From: Uloborus plumipes
Taxonomy: Eukaryota > Arthropoda > Arachnida > Araneae > Uloboridae
Direction: 5' to 3'
Assembly: GCA_038373865.1 (NCBI GenBank)
Contig: JAXGGA010002893.1
Location: forward strand, 1-64,000
Length of the DNA: 64,000 nucleotides
Under the pieces are notes generated by a model. The model saw only the letters and a program-made list of their open reading frames with translations, did not search any database and was not told the DNA's origin. Below, piece after piece: positions 1 to 11,326 of this stretch. A program made the position numbers and the translations under genes. Numbering within the stretch: position 1 is the first letter of the stretch; each line of letters begins with the position of its first letter.

Positions 1-459
1 TGTATATGTTTGATCTCTCTATCGTTTTGGGTACACTAAAAATAATTTCTGTATTAGTAAAAAGACTAAATCAACTGTTATTTTTTGGCAAATATGAAAT
101 GCAGTAAGTATCTTTCGCGACGGAAATAAAACATTTCAGAAACAAACAAGATACTTTTAAAAAGAAATCGAATGCACGTGTAGTAAAACTGAGGCGATGA
201 AATTAGTTTTTTAATGGATACAACATGGTTAAAAAATATTGCTATATTGTCATATCCAATTGATTTTCATTGTGAAAAAAATATCTCGAAGAAGTTGGTT
301 TTATAAATCTTGTTCGACATCTTCGAGAAAAAGTTTAAGAAGAGAAATTTCTAAATTCTACATCCAAGCAAAGTTTATGCTACAATTTGAACTGGATATT
401 ACATTAAGTACTGTGTGAGTAACATTTCGTACTATCTATAAAATGCGTTTATAAAGTCA
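1..459. other. unassigned AT-rich DNA
   Basis: No reading frame of note, no inverted repeat and no RNA gene was recognised here. It is flanking sequence of the hAT-type MITE that follows. Confidence 0.5.
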
Positions 460-467
460 CTATAAAC

Positions 468-1069
468 CAGTGGTTGGAAAAACTACATATTTTTCATAGC
501 GAACTACAACTACAACTACTTTCTTATAAATGTAGTTAACTACAGCTACAACTACTTTTTTTTATATGTAGCGAGCTACACTACTTTTGAAATGTAGTTT
601 CTACTTCGCTACTTTAAAAAAAATAAATAAATAAATAAAAAGAATACACCGTTTGAGGATAGACGGAAAAAAATCGAAAAGTGGTTTAGATTAAAAATTT
701 ATCTCATTCGAATATGGAATAGAAATAGGAATTGTCTTTGAATTTATTTGATACTTTTCTTTTCTGTTAATTTTTTTGCTAAAATTTGTCCTTTTTAGAT
801 TTTTTTTACAATTTTTACGAACATTCGCCACAAGACCCACCTTGTTTTTTTCCTTCCTTCTCTTTTTTTTTAATTTTTTTCATTTATTATTATTATTTTT
901 TTTTAATTTAAAAGTAGTTTCCAGAAATCGCTACAAACTACTATTTTTTTGCATCGCGCTACTCACTACTCTACTTTTTTCAAAAAGTAGTGCGCTACAC
1001 TACAAACTACTAAAAAATGTAGCTACTACAATAGTTTCGCTACTTGTAGCGCGCTACTTCCAAACACTG
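468..1069. mobile_element. hAT-type MITE with 8-bp target duplication
   Basis: A 602-bp element bounded by imperfect terminal inverted repeats: the left end begins CAGTGGTTGGAA and the right end, read on the minus strand, begins CAGTGTTTGGAA. It is flanked by a perfect 8-bp direct repeat, CTATAAAC, at 460-467 and 1070-1077. Eight-base duplications and CAGTG-type ends are typical of the hAT superfamily. The interior has no transposase; it is filled with short alternating GTAGT/ACTAC motifs near both ends, as expected for subterminal transposase-binding repeats, and a T-rich core. It is therefore a non-autonomous derivative needing a transposase from elsewhere. The 99-codon open frame inside it is low-complexity and not a gene. 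Confidence 0.85.
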
Positions 1070-1077
1070 CTATAAAC

Positions 1078-2331
1078 ACAAAAAATGATAAGTAACTTTA
1101 TTTTACAGTCCTTTCAAATCTCTTTCGCTGATATTTACTCTTACAAACATTTAAAAACATCTTTTTTTTGTACTGAAGTGCGTATCATTCCTGAAAATTT
1201 TGTTTGGAGCATTTGATGAAGTATTTGAGACAATTTCTAAAGCGTAAAACATCAATGACTAAATTTAATAGTTAAAAATAAGGTTTTAATAGTTTCCAGG
1301 AGACGTAGTACGTGTTATTAAAAGACAGAATTAATTTTAGACTCCATCAAAGTCAAAATAGCTTGTTAATGCATAGCAAATTAAAATGTACATTCTTAAC
1401 TTTATGTAGTTTGCTTTGTTTTACTGTTTATGGATAAATAATATTTAAAAAACGCGAATTTATCAAAAAGGAAACGTGTCTTTATTGCTTTTCTCAATGA
1501 CGAGTAAAAATCGCAAATATAGCAAAGAAAAATTGCAACTTGAATGAAACCATACACACATCATACAGATAATACACTTGAAAAGAACACATTGAACAGA
1601 AAACTAGCAACACGAAATAAGCTGGAAGCGATTTCTCAAACAGCTTTTAATTGAATAACAGAAAAAAAAACACTAATGAAAAATAGAAAAAAATTAAAAC
1701 AACATAAAAAGCTCAAAAGATCAGGAAAACTGCTAACTCGTGTTTCGGCATTACAATGGAAAACATTCGACAATGGGTATTTCCATCCATAAGGCTCAAA
1801 ATTTTTCGGGGAAAAGTCATACCTTGTAACGCCAAAACACGTGTTTGGTGTTTTCCTGCTCACTTGAGCTCTTTACGTTGTTTTTATTTTCTTCCAATTT
1901 TATAGCAGAAAAGTATTTATCTATATTTCTTACGAATGAAATATTCATGAATACTTTTATACGTGTACTAAGTAGCACTATAGGTATATGCTATCATAAA
2001 AATATTCGTACGAGTATTTAAAGTTTAAATTTATGATATCGTACTGAGAATAAGTACACATCTGCAATACATTGAACAGTTGAGATATGAAAGTAATAGC
2101 AAAAGTTCAACTGTCTATTACATAGGATTCAGTTTATATTTAGATATGGGTTTCTATTTCAGCAACAGTAAGATATACCACTCAAAAAATGACATATTCA
2201 ATTTCTGGTCAAGAGTTCTTATCAGAAACCGACTCTGTAAAGGTTTTATTCGTAGAAAAGGATTTGGGACATTGCACAGTAACTTACGTTACATTTCGAC
2301 CAACTCTTATGCATTTAGCACCTCAGTAATA
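1078..2331. other. unassigned DNA with one imperfect inverted repeat
   Basis: No gene recognised. Positions about 1721-1862 contain an inverted repeat: the left arm starts CAGGAAAACTGC and includes CGTGTTTCGGCATTACAATGG, and the right arm read on the minus strand starts CAGGAAAACACC and includes CACGTGTTTTGGCGTTACAA. The CGTGTTTCGGCRTTACAA core also occurs in the hairpin at 11120-11326, so both belong to one dispersed foldback family. Open frames of 75-96 codons here look like noise. Confidence 0.5.
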
Positions 2332-5300
2332 GTCCGGGCGCCATTTCGAAAAGCGTGTTTTGACTTATGAATAAAATTTTTTCGCTGTTTTTGATAGCTT
2401 ATGTTATGTACATTTCAGATCCGATTGATGCCACTCTGTCATAGTTGAGCATTTTGAGTAATTCAAGATGGCGTCCAAGATGGCGCTCAAAACATTGAAA
2501 ATGCTGTTTTGAAGCGATATTGACTCGTAATATATAATTATACATATTCGAACCCCACTACAGTGAACTGTCTGAGTACCGAAGCCATCCTACGTTATGA
2601 TGGAGCCCGAGCTAATATTTTCAATCCCCCCCCCACCAATACTCTTAAATAAATTCTTAAGTATGGAGTAAAATTAGCATCAAGAAACTTTTCTTTACAA
2701 CTTTAAAAGCCTCTGTAAGAAACAGTTAGGGGCATATACACGTTTATCAGAAAAGTACTGAACATTTTCATAACTTAAATTTTTATATATAGTTGAACAT
2801 GTCATCTGAATTGTGTGTGTAGCTTAACAAAATAAATCTAATGTTTTAGCTTTTTTAAACTAATTTGGTTGAAAAGGAATAATAATGACATGTCAGAAAA
2901 TAAATTACAGTGCAGCTTAAATCTAGTTTATTTAGTTTTTGGAACCCTCTCATATTTTAGCGCCCAGGGGCCTCTCCCCCCACTCGTTCATCGCTCATCT
3001 CTTCGGGTTGTACTGTGCCGACCCAGCAGTAAGTCAACAAAAGCAGATGGTTCACTTTTTCCAAATCAAGAATTCCTAACAAAGTGCCGACTGTACTAGC
3101 TGCTTTTCATTAATGACTTTTCAAAAATGCAGGAGCACAAGGCTTCTGACAAAATACATGTGCACAAAGAAGAAAGCAACGGAAGAATAAGTCGTGATAC
3201 TGTGGACAGGGAGAAAATAAAAGGAAAAAACTGGAATTGTGCGTACAGCCTTTAAATCCATCGGAGCATCCTGAAGGATTGGTAAACATCGTATCTGGAA
3301 AAATTGTAGTAGCTAAGTCTGATGTGGACAAAGCTTATGAAATGGCTAAGATAGTTGCTCATGATTTTCAAGAAAACCTCCCAAGTGGATTTCATGTTAG
3401 CCTAAAAAAATTCGTCATAAACGTGGATGAAGATAAAGAGGGTGGCAAAATTCCAACAGCAATGCAGATGGACGCTTCACTTTTATACTCTAAAATCATT
3501 GCTCTCCAAGCAAACAGAGGTATAAAAATGGATGATATCCTAAAATATAAACTTTCTTCTGTCCCCCCTTCCATGTTTAAAGACAATGGTCATATGAGAG
3601 AAGCTGTGAGTAAGTCGCATTAATGAATGCCACGAGTGTGGTGCAGTCTGTTAGAAGAAGTAAGCCACCTACACTAATAATCATAGACGGTTGTGCGTTA
3701 CTGTGGGCTGTGCATTGGCCTGTAGGAGGGATTGAGAGTGATTTCTTAAAAAAATTCCTGAAAAAAAATCACTGACATATTAAAAGATGCTAATGTTAAC
3801 CTGGTGTTCGACAGATACTACGACTATAGCATTAAGAGAGCAACGAGAGCTAGTTGGGGAAAAAAGTTTCAAATTACTGAAACAACGCCACTTTCGTCAC
3901 AAAATATAACGTTGTCAAGTAATGATAACAAACGCCAATTGATCCAGCTTTTATGCCAGTATATTTTTACGAATGTTTGTAATGTCCCACTTGAGCACCA
4001 TTTGATTCTTACGGGGCAAAATGCTACACCGTTTGAAATATGTAGGGGCACCCTAACAAAGAGACCTGATTTACAAACAATACACGAAGAAGCAGATATT
4101 ATAATGGTCCAGCAGCTAATAGCTGAAATGAAAAGAAAAGAAAATGAAACTGTTCACTTCATATGCGACGACACTGACGTCTTCGTTTTGCTGTTGTTTT
4201 ATTACCATCAATTAGATTTGAAAAATGAAGTTTTCATGGTATCGTTGAAACCAGGACGGGCAAGAGTAGATATCAAAGAAACAGTTTTGAAACACACGAA
4301 GATAATTCCCAGTTTGCCGGCGGCTCATGGTTGTGATTCTGGTTGGGATTCTGTTGCTCCTCTCTATGGGATTGGAAAGAAAATAGCTTTTAAGTGTCTC
4401 CAAAAAGGCAAACGGTTAAGATTATTGGGCCATAGAGAGAGCTGTATGACAGAAGTAATTCAGGAATGCACAAATTTTGTTGCTTCTTGCTATGGTATTG
4501 AGGGTGCTACAGATCTGACAGAAGTGAGAATTTCCCTTTGGGCAAAAAAGATAGGTCAAGCGCAACTACAAGCACCTTCATTTTCTTCATTACCACATAC
4601 TATGGAATACTTTGCCAAAAATGTCCAGCGAGCTCACTTGCAAACTATTTTTTGGTTATCTGCAAGCAGTTCACAATTTCTTTACCTAGATCCAACATCA
4701 TTTGGTTGGCAAAAAGATGAAGTAAATAAAGAGCCTTTTCCCATTGCCATTCCAAAAAATACCCAAATTGCACCAGATTGTATTATAGCAATGACAAAGT
4801 GCTCATGCCGTTCTCAACAATCTTGCATTACTATGAGATGTAGTTGCAGAGCAAGTAATATTTCGTGTAGCTTGCTGTGTCAATGCTTACTTGAAGTGGA
4901 GAGGTGCTGTGATCCAAATACTAGTATAGCTCAATCAATAGGAGAAAGTGACTCTGAAGAAGAATTTAAGCTTGATTTGTACCTCATAATTATGTAACCT
5001 TGAGCTCAGGTAACTATATATGTATATTTTTTATGTCAACTTTTGTATCCTTAACGTTAATATTTAAAACGCAATTCCTTAATTTATTATTTTAAGCATT
5101 ACAATATAATTTTGTCCATTTAGTACAATAAAATGTTAAAAAACCACGCATGCATTAGTTTTTTAACAAAAAATGACTTTATATTCTAACTCCTTGACCC
5201 AAAAAACATATAGAAGGATATGCCATGTAACAATATCGCCTCAAAACTATATTTAACTTTTTGAGCGCTATGTTGGACGCCATCTTGAATTTCTCAAAAT

Positions 5301-5430
5301 GCTCAACTATGACAGAGTGGCATCAATCGGATCTGAAATGTACATAACATAAGCGATCAAAAACAGCGAAAAAATTTTATTCATAAGTCAAAACAAGGTT
5401 ACCCTATAATTAGCCATTTGGCGCCCGGAC
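2332..5430. mobile_element. long-TIR DNA transposon carrying a FEN1-like nuclease gene
   Basis: About 3.1 kb bounded by ~200-bp inverted repeats (2332-2525 and about 5230-5430). Both ends begin GTCCGGGCGCCA reading inward and are preceded by TA, so the target duplication is probably TA (2330-2331 and 5431-5432). The two repeats share a long near-identical block starting GTTTTGACTTATGAATAAAA, with a divergent ~30-bp patch just inside the tips. The only coding relic inside is the pseudogene at about 3237-4997. No DDE/D transposase was recognised. Whether the TA is part of the repeat or a duplication cannot be settled from one copy, and I do not assign a superfamily. Confidence 0.8.
3237..4997 (+). 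pseudogene. FEN1-like PIN-fold nuclease with CXC domain, frameshifted
   Basis: Coding relic in three pieces. Piece one (3237-3623) holds the N-terminal family region. A frame change near 3617 leads to a second piece, ending at a stop at 3773-3775, that contains IIIDG. A return to the first frame near 3776 gives the 398-codon piece up to 4997. The acidic motifs match the FEN1/XPG order: IIIDG (first Asp), VFDRYYD just at the start of the last piece, HEEAD at its residues 94-98, CDDTDVF at 121-127, and GCDSGWDS with GIGKK at 176-193, equivalent to the GSDY...GIGPK helix-turn-helix of flap nucleases. Residues 333-361 carry eight or more cysteines in CSC...CSCR spacing, the Tesmin/TSO1-like CXC DNA-binding type. 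Proteins of this layout recur in metazoan genomes as uncharacterised CXC proteins. The A-runs at 3747-3770 are likely slippage sites. It is probably the mobilising or accessory protein of the surrounding transposon, now inactive. Confidence 0.75.
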
Positions 5431-5432
5431 TA

Positions 5433-8400
5433 TAAAGACAAATGTTGTTAACCTTGTACAAAAGGATTCAATGAAAATGACAGTCAAAAGCAAAATTGAA
5501 ATGCAAAAATATTCGATGCACTTAAATTTTACAAAATTTAGCAGTCAAAAATAAAGTAGTAACCTACGTTACACAAAAAGGGAATGACATATTATTAAAA
5601 TTGGTTCTAAGGTAAATTTCTGCTCTATTACAGCTGTTTTCTTGTTTAAAATATAATTTATCAGATTCTTATGATACTTAGAAATTAATTTTCATAAATT
5701 TAAAATTGTATTTAAAAAATTGAAATTTATGGGAATTTTTGACTGGGTAAGTTACGTTACAGTAACTTACGTTACAAAAATGACTTACAAGCATATCTTT
5801 ATTACAAAAAATAAGGAATGAAAATTACAGCTTAGTTTAGATCAAAATACTGAAAATTAACAATTATGAGTTAAATTTACAGAAATTTAATGCCAAACTC
5901 AATGATACATTAAAAATATTACAAAACATAGGACTTAAATAACAACTGGCCTCTGGTATTAACAAGTTCAGGTAATTCTATTTTTCGAATCATGTTTTCT
6001 CTTATGATAAATTTCATCTGTCGTTTCTGGCCTTTTTTAATTGGTTCCAACAGCAGCCATTACTTTTACTTTAAACTCGTTTTCTTCAAGAATCGTCACA
6101 ACTCAAGGATACAATGTATTTTCGTACTTCACCACACATCATTCACCAGCTTTTATCCCTGTTTTTTGTTCTTCTTCTTCCTTAAAATACTAACTAAACG
6201 AAACCCTACAGTTTGTTCATTTCTATTTCTTAAATGGTCATTGTCAATGTGCGGATCATCAGAAAATATTTTTGATAAATTTTGCTTGTTCTAACATATT
6301 TCAATACTATCAAGAGTGACTTTTATTTATGAGTCTGTAATATCCTCATGACTTTTCTCATACCACCTCTGCAGTGTATCTTTTCAGCATGGAAAAGAAG
6401 CTGTGGTCGGTTGTTGAGGCCACATTGGCAGACTGCTAATCTAAAAAGAATACCACCCTACAACTGGTGTTCAAGAAAAACAACATAGCAATTTTTCATT
6501 GCTGATAAATGAGAAAAAACATTTGATTTAACAGTTATGTATCACAGGTAAATGTTTTATTTATTTAATTAATTACTTGAAACACGAATTTAAATTTAAC
6601 AAAAATTATAAAATCAGGTAATGTATCAATGGCCAATGATAATATTAATAAGGAAAATATTTAACAAATATTTTAAGAAAATATGTTTTAAATACTATAA
6701 ATCCAACCAGTTTCAAAACGTTGCATTTGTTTTTCCGCACAAGAATGAGCTTAAAATAACTCCGGTTCCTAAGAATTTTAAAGAGAAGATGCAAAACGTA
6801 ATTATGATAAAGATAACAACATGACTGTTAACTGAGTAGCTGTTCCACTAGAGGAAATTAAATATTGAAAAATATCTCTAAAAGTTCTCATATTGTCTAG
6901 AAAATGTCTGAAATGACAAAATAAATGAGACAGTTAATCTTGAATTTGTAAGTCCTTTGTCTTAGGCAGTAAACAAGGATTATTTTAATAGAAGTAAATG
7001 TCTCGTCAACGAGCCTAAAGTTTTCTATTTTTAGCGCAGACTTACTTAATATTTGCATAGTTGAGTAATATTATGTTTAATAAAATGTTGTTATATCATC
7101 GGTAGTTTTATGCCTCCATAGATCGTTTTCTTAAAAAAAAAATAGATGTATTGTTAATGTAAACAAATTAAATTATGGAACAAAATAACGCTTTATGTTG
7201 TCCATTACTTTCAATAATAATAAATGAGCGGATGTGGTGTGACTTTTATCATAACACATAATAAAGAGATAATAAAACTAATAACAAGGAATGATTACCA
7301 AGTTGAAAATGTTGAAATATTTTATCTGAAGCAAAACAAGTTAGTAAAGCAAGTTAATTTTACACAATAGGCAATAAGATGTTTTTAAAAAACCATTTTT
7401 TTTAAATAACATTTCTAATAGTGTGGAAAAATAGTCTTCTGTTATTGTTTGTATTTGTGAAAAATTTCATTGACACGTGCCTTTAATCCTGAGTTTCGAC
7501 TCGAGCCCTTCATTATACAAAATTTGTGATTTTTCCATATTTTTTTTAAAATAAAAAATGTGATTCCTCACTTCGTGCCATATAGTATATTTACAGTGCG
7601 TGCAACTTTTTATTTATGTTGGTCGATCTCTTCAGTGCTACTTCTGAGGATATTCAGAATACAACACTCTTTGATTTTATCGTGTTTTTTAATATTTTAT
7701 ATTTTTTATCAGGAATTATCATCTTACATTACAATAGTGCAGAAAAGTTCCCATACGGTATCTTTAGAGCATGTGCAATTTTTTTTAAATAAGGGTTCCA
7801 ATTTCTAATTTTAAATAAATATTCAAAAGTACTATAGAATTTATTAATTTTGCATAATGAACGACTCTAGAGGTATCTGAAGTCATTAACCCATATCATT
7901 AAAAATTGGCACACCCTTCTCAGGATATCATATGGAGACTTTTCTGCACTATTGGAACTACAAAATTGCATTTTTATATAAAAAATAAACAGTGTTGAAA
8001 CATGAAAAATTTAATGAATATTGTATAGTAGCCAAAGATTCTAGAAATGATTCTTGATTTTTAGTGACTTTCATTGGGGTAAACGGTTTTTGTGTCTTTT
8101 AGTTAACAAATCAAGTCATGCCATACTTTTTCCTCCGTGTTTTCGTTTTCCATACTTTTTCTAGATTGTTGAAAATTGCAAATTCAAAAGTAAGATGCCT
8201 CAACTCTTTGAAGATGCATAAAAAAAATAAAAAATAAAAAGGATGTCCAGAGTGTTAAAAAGTGTCCACAGCGTAAGTCAGTCTAGCTTTCCAATTCTAC
8301 CCTTAAGAACTAATTTCTTCCCGGTTTGACTAGAGCAGAGCGTGCGATCTCTGTCTTTTTTTTCTTTGCACAAATTTTGAAAAGCAGTCCAAGGAGTATC

Positions 8401-8826
8401 AAAATATTATGTTGCCTTCAAACTTCCCATATTGCGTAAGCAAACTGATCTTCTTTACTGTGTTTAGTTAAAAACCTATTAACGAATTAATTTAATTCGT
8501 AATTATAAAAAATAAAAAAACGTAGGATTAAAAAGGAACTACCATTGTTAGTCCTAAAACGTTTTTAGACCACACAGTACTTTCAACAGGTGGTGCTTGT
8601 AGCCATTACTAAACAAACAAGTAGTTCAAAACAAATTTCTTACCAGAAGCTTATGATATCTTCTTTGTTGTCAGGTAGCAAGCATTTTCTCTATCGTAGA
8701 GCTTTTAAAGGGAAATATTAGTTTTATGTACCTTGAAAAAGTTTTCAGTACCTATAAAGTAGGTTCTTTTACTAAGCAGCTTTCACCAAAACACGTGCTT
8801 CAACAATCAAATCCTTTGGCTTAATA
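5433..8826. other. unassigned AT-rich DNA
   Basis: No gene, RNA gene or bounded element recognised. The motif ACTTACGTTAC recurs near 5745-5780 (once as an inverted pair) and a related TAACCTACGTTACA at about 5559; the same motif lies at 2277-2292 on the other side of the transposon, suggesting the transposon landed inside an older repeat. Open frames of 67-100 codons at 5992, 6621 and 7560 are hydrophobic or lysine-rich and show no family resemblance. Confidence 0.45.
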
Positions 8827-8899
8827 CCCCAGCAGCACCAGAACGTTCAAATTTGGTGCAAAAATGGTGTTATTGGTCAAATAACGGTGCTAAGTGTCC

Positions 8900-9209
8900 C
8901 TTGAACGTTATATTCGACGTGTAAAAACAGTAATATTATCACGGTGTCATTTCAGTGCTTAAGGAACGTGATATTTGACGTGTAAAAACAGTAATATTAT
9001 CACGGTGTCATTTCAGTGATTAAGGAACGTGATATTTGAAGTGCAAAAACAGGAATATTATCACGGTGTCATTTCAATGCTTAAGGAACGTGATATTTGA
9101 CGTGCGAAAACAGTAATATTATCACGGTGTCATTTCAGTGCTTAAGGAACGTGATATTAGACGTGTAAAAACAGTAATATTATCACGGTGTCATTTCAGT
9201 GCTTAAGGA
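8900..9209. repeat. 61-bp tandem repeat, about five copies
   Basis: The unit includes AAGGAACGTGATATTTGACG, TAAAAACAGTAATATTATCA and CGGTGTCATTTCAGTGCTT. Successive copies are offset by exactly 61 bases and differ at only a few positions. The first copy is the most diverged (CTTGAACGTTATATTCGACG). The array lies in the left subterminal part of the TA-flanked element. Confidence 0.9.
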
Positions 9210-9469
9210 GGTGCTTAATTTCTCAGAATTGAAGTCGTGAATTGCTGCTTTTTAGAAAGGGGGGAGGAATCATATCTGCAGAAACTTTAAGTTTATCCTA
9301 AACAACTCTTTCTCCCAAGATCCTAATCAGATTTGCATGCATTTCAGTAAAAAAACATATATTCATTCTAATAAAATGATATGATTTACGCCCTTAGTCT
9401 TTCATAGATGGCGCCTCCTGCAAAAGAATTTTCTTTTAAAGTATTATTTTTCTCCCTCGATATGATCAA

Positions 9470-9535
9470 GTAGCGTCTAGTGGTTAGCGTGTCCTGCTGG
9501 AGTCGCAAGGGACCCGCGTTCGAATCCCGCGGAAT
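9470..9535 (+). repeat. tRNA-derived SINE-like promoter segment
   Basis: GCGTCTAGTGGTTAGCGTGT resembles a pol III A box, and GCGTTCGAATCCC, about 35 bases on, resembles a B box. The layout is reminiscent of a Glu-type tRNA, but the T-arm pairs only if its loop is enlarged to nine bases and no acceptor stem forms. It is best read as a tRNA-derived SINE head nested in the surrounding element. The SINE tail was not delimited; AT-rich sequence follows. Confidence 0.45.
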
Positions 9536-9951
9536 GAATATATTAAATTCAAAGTAATTAAACAATCAATAATTAAATTAAATAAATTAATTAAATAATT
9601 AAAACCAAGATGGCGACGATCATGGATCAAAAATGGCGGATCAAAAATGACGTCACGGTTAAAACACGTCACGGCCCCGGATAGTGGGGTATACGTAGTA
9701 TACTTTTTTAGCTGGGGAGCACTGAAAACAAACGTATTTCCAGAACCTAAATATAACCTATCATTCCACGTTCAAAACTGGGACAAAAAAAGGTGGTCAA
9801 CACCAGATTTCGACGTGTCATATTACCATCGATCGATGAGACACATAGACGTTGACAACACGTGCTGCGAGAACGTGTTTTGAACGTGCCGGCTGGTGCG
9901 CTCTGTACGTGTTGCAGAACGTGTTTTGAACGCTTTTGTGCTGCTTGGGTA

Positions 9952-11119
9952 CTGTTTTGTTCCTTCTTGTTCTTACATTTGGAACCATTTTTATGACTGT
10001 GTACCCTTCCCCCTTTTCAGTAGGAATATTTATCATAGCCCATATTTGGACTACTTTCTCTAGTCAAATTGCATTTGCATTATTATACTCAAGTAACATG
10101 TTGAATTATGCGTGTAGGCGGCCAGAAAATCCTGAATATTTTTTTGCCAAAAATATGGACTACATTTACACAATAAATAATGTGCCTGAATCAATTATTG
10201 CAGACCTTGAGTGCGTTTCTCCATTAAACCTGTTTTATTCTGAAATCAGTAAATAAATCCATCTCACAACTACAAATTTTCCTTTCGAAACATTTAACTC
10301 CTCCCTTACGCAAGTTTGAGAGCAGAGCGTCCCATTGAAAGTTAATTAACCTTTCGCATGAGACTTCATGTCTGTCATCATGCTTAATCTCTTTTTCGCG
10401 ACTTCTTGAAAAGGAATTCTCGCTTTAAATCAGGGAAAATGAAACATTTTGAAATGGGAGACTTATCGTCAATTTTCTGGTTAACCTTAATGTAAAGTAT
10501 TTTAGATCAAATGTGTACTGCTTCGGTTTTAACATATTAGCCAGTATAGCTCTCATACAAAATCAAATTTGATTTCAAAAGAAGTTATTTTATAAAAATA
10601 AAATAAAATAAATAGACTTTTAAATATCATCCAAATACTGTATAATTAAATGAATAGTTTTAAGATAAAAATGTGTTACGCAGTCATTTAAGTAGAATAG
10701 CACTTAAAGTAAAACAAATATTAGATTCCCTATGTTAAATTTATGATAATATGATGTTCATTTGATGATAATAATGCATTATATTAAGACGCTAAAAAGT
10801 AGGTAAGTTTATTAACTTAAAAACGAAATTATATACTTTTTTATTAGCTATATATTTCCGCATTGCAACTGCATTTCAAATGATTCTTCAGCTTCTTGTT
10901 GTCATATATGCTCTTAAAACAAGCATATGCTTTTATGTGAATAGTAAATTATTTTTATTTAAAATTCATAAAACTACGTATTTGTCTGCTGAGCTTATTT
11001 GTTTAATAATAAATACTTTAAATCTTTTATTATGAATTTATTAAACTTCGCATAAACGCAACAAGAGTTCTTTTTATAAGTGGACATACGATGCTGATTA
11101 AAAATCAACATACTAAATT
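9952..11119. other. unassigned AT-rich DNA
   Basis: No supported gene. An open frame running from the element end to 10256 encodes hydrophobic stretches followed by a polar tail, and a possible splice acceptor (CCCCCTTTTCAG) ends at 10020, but the protein is not recognisable. The rest is AT-rich with no bounded structure. Confidence 0.4.
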
Positions 11120-11326
11120 CTAAAGTATAAATACAACGTTGAAAAGGCACAAATACGCAGGGATACTGCAGACACGTGTTTCGGCGTTACAAGGAACGCC
11201 TTTTTCCGTAAGCTCACTTTTTTTTTTTTTTTGTTGCATTTAAAAAGGCGTTCCTTGTCCCGCCGAAACATGTGTCTGCAGTATCCCTGCGTATTTGTGC
11301 CTTTTAGCGTTGCATTTATACTTTAC
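11120..11326. repeat. long foldback (hairpin) repeat
   Basis: Two ~85-bp arms, about 11121-11206 and 11240-11325, are near-perfect reverse complements. The left arm includes GGCACAAATACGCAGGGATA then CTGCAGACACGTGTTTCGGC and GTTACAAGGAACGCCTTTT. The right arm mirrors it with a few substitutions. The arms are separated by a short loop rich in T (15 in a row). Its CGTGTTTCGGCGTTACAAGG core links it to the weaker inverted repeat at 1721-1862. No coding capacity. Confidence 0.85.

Larger units (their letters stand above)
8827..9949. mobile_element. TA-flanked non-autonomous element (CCCAGCAGCAC ends)
   Basis: About 1.1 kb between imperfect terminal inverted repeats: left CCCCAGCAGCACCAGAACGT, right read on the minus strand CCCAAGCAGCACAAAAGCGT, each continuing with TTCAAA. 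TA flanks both ends (8825-8826 and 9950-9951). The interior holds five 61-bp tandem repeats on the left, a tRNA-like promoter segment in the middle, and repeated GAACGTGTTTTGAACG motifs near the right end, likely subterminal binding repeats. No transposase is present. The superfamily is not certain. Confidence 0.65.

Noticed and set aside
776..1075. 99-codon frame as a gene
   Set aside because: Low-complexity Phe/Leu-rich translation of the T-rich core of the hAT MITE.
8900..9209. CRISPR-like regular repeats
   Set aside because: The 61-bp units are contiguous with no variable spacers, and the sequence is eukaryotic.
9470..9545. Functional tRNA gene
   Set aside because: A and B boxes are present but no acceptor stem forms and the T-arm needs an enlarged loop; a SINE head fits better.
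9936..10256. 106-codon hydrophobic frame as a host gene or terminal exon
   Set aside because: It begins inside the end of a transposable element, has no recognised family, and the acceptor-like CTTTTCAG at 10020 is not sufficient evidence.
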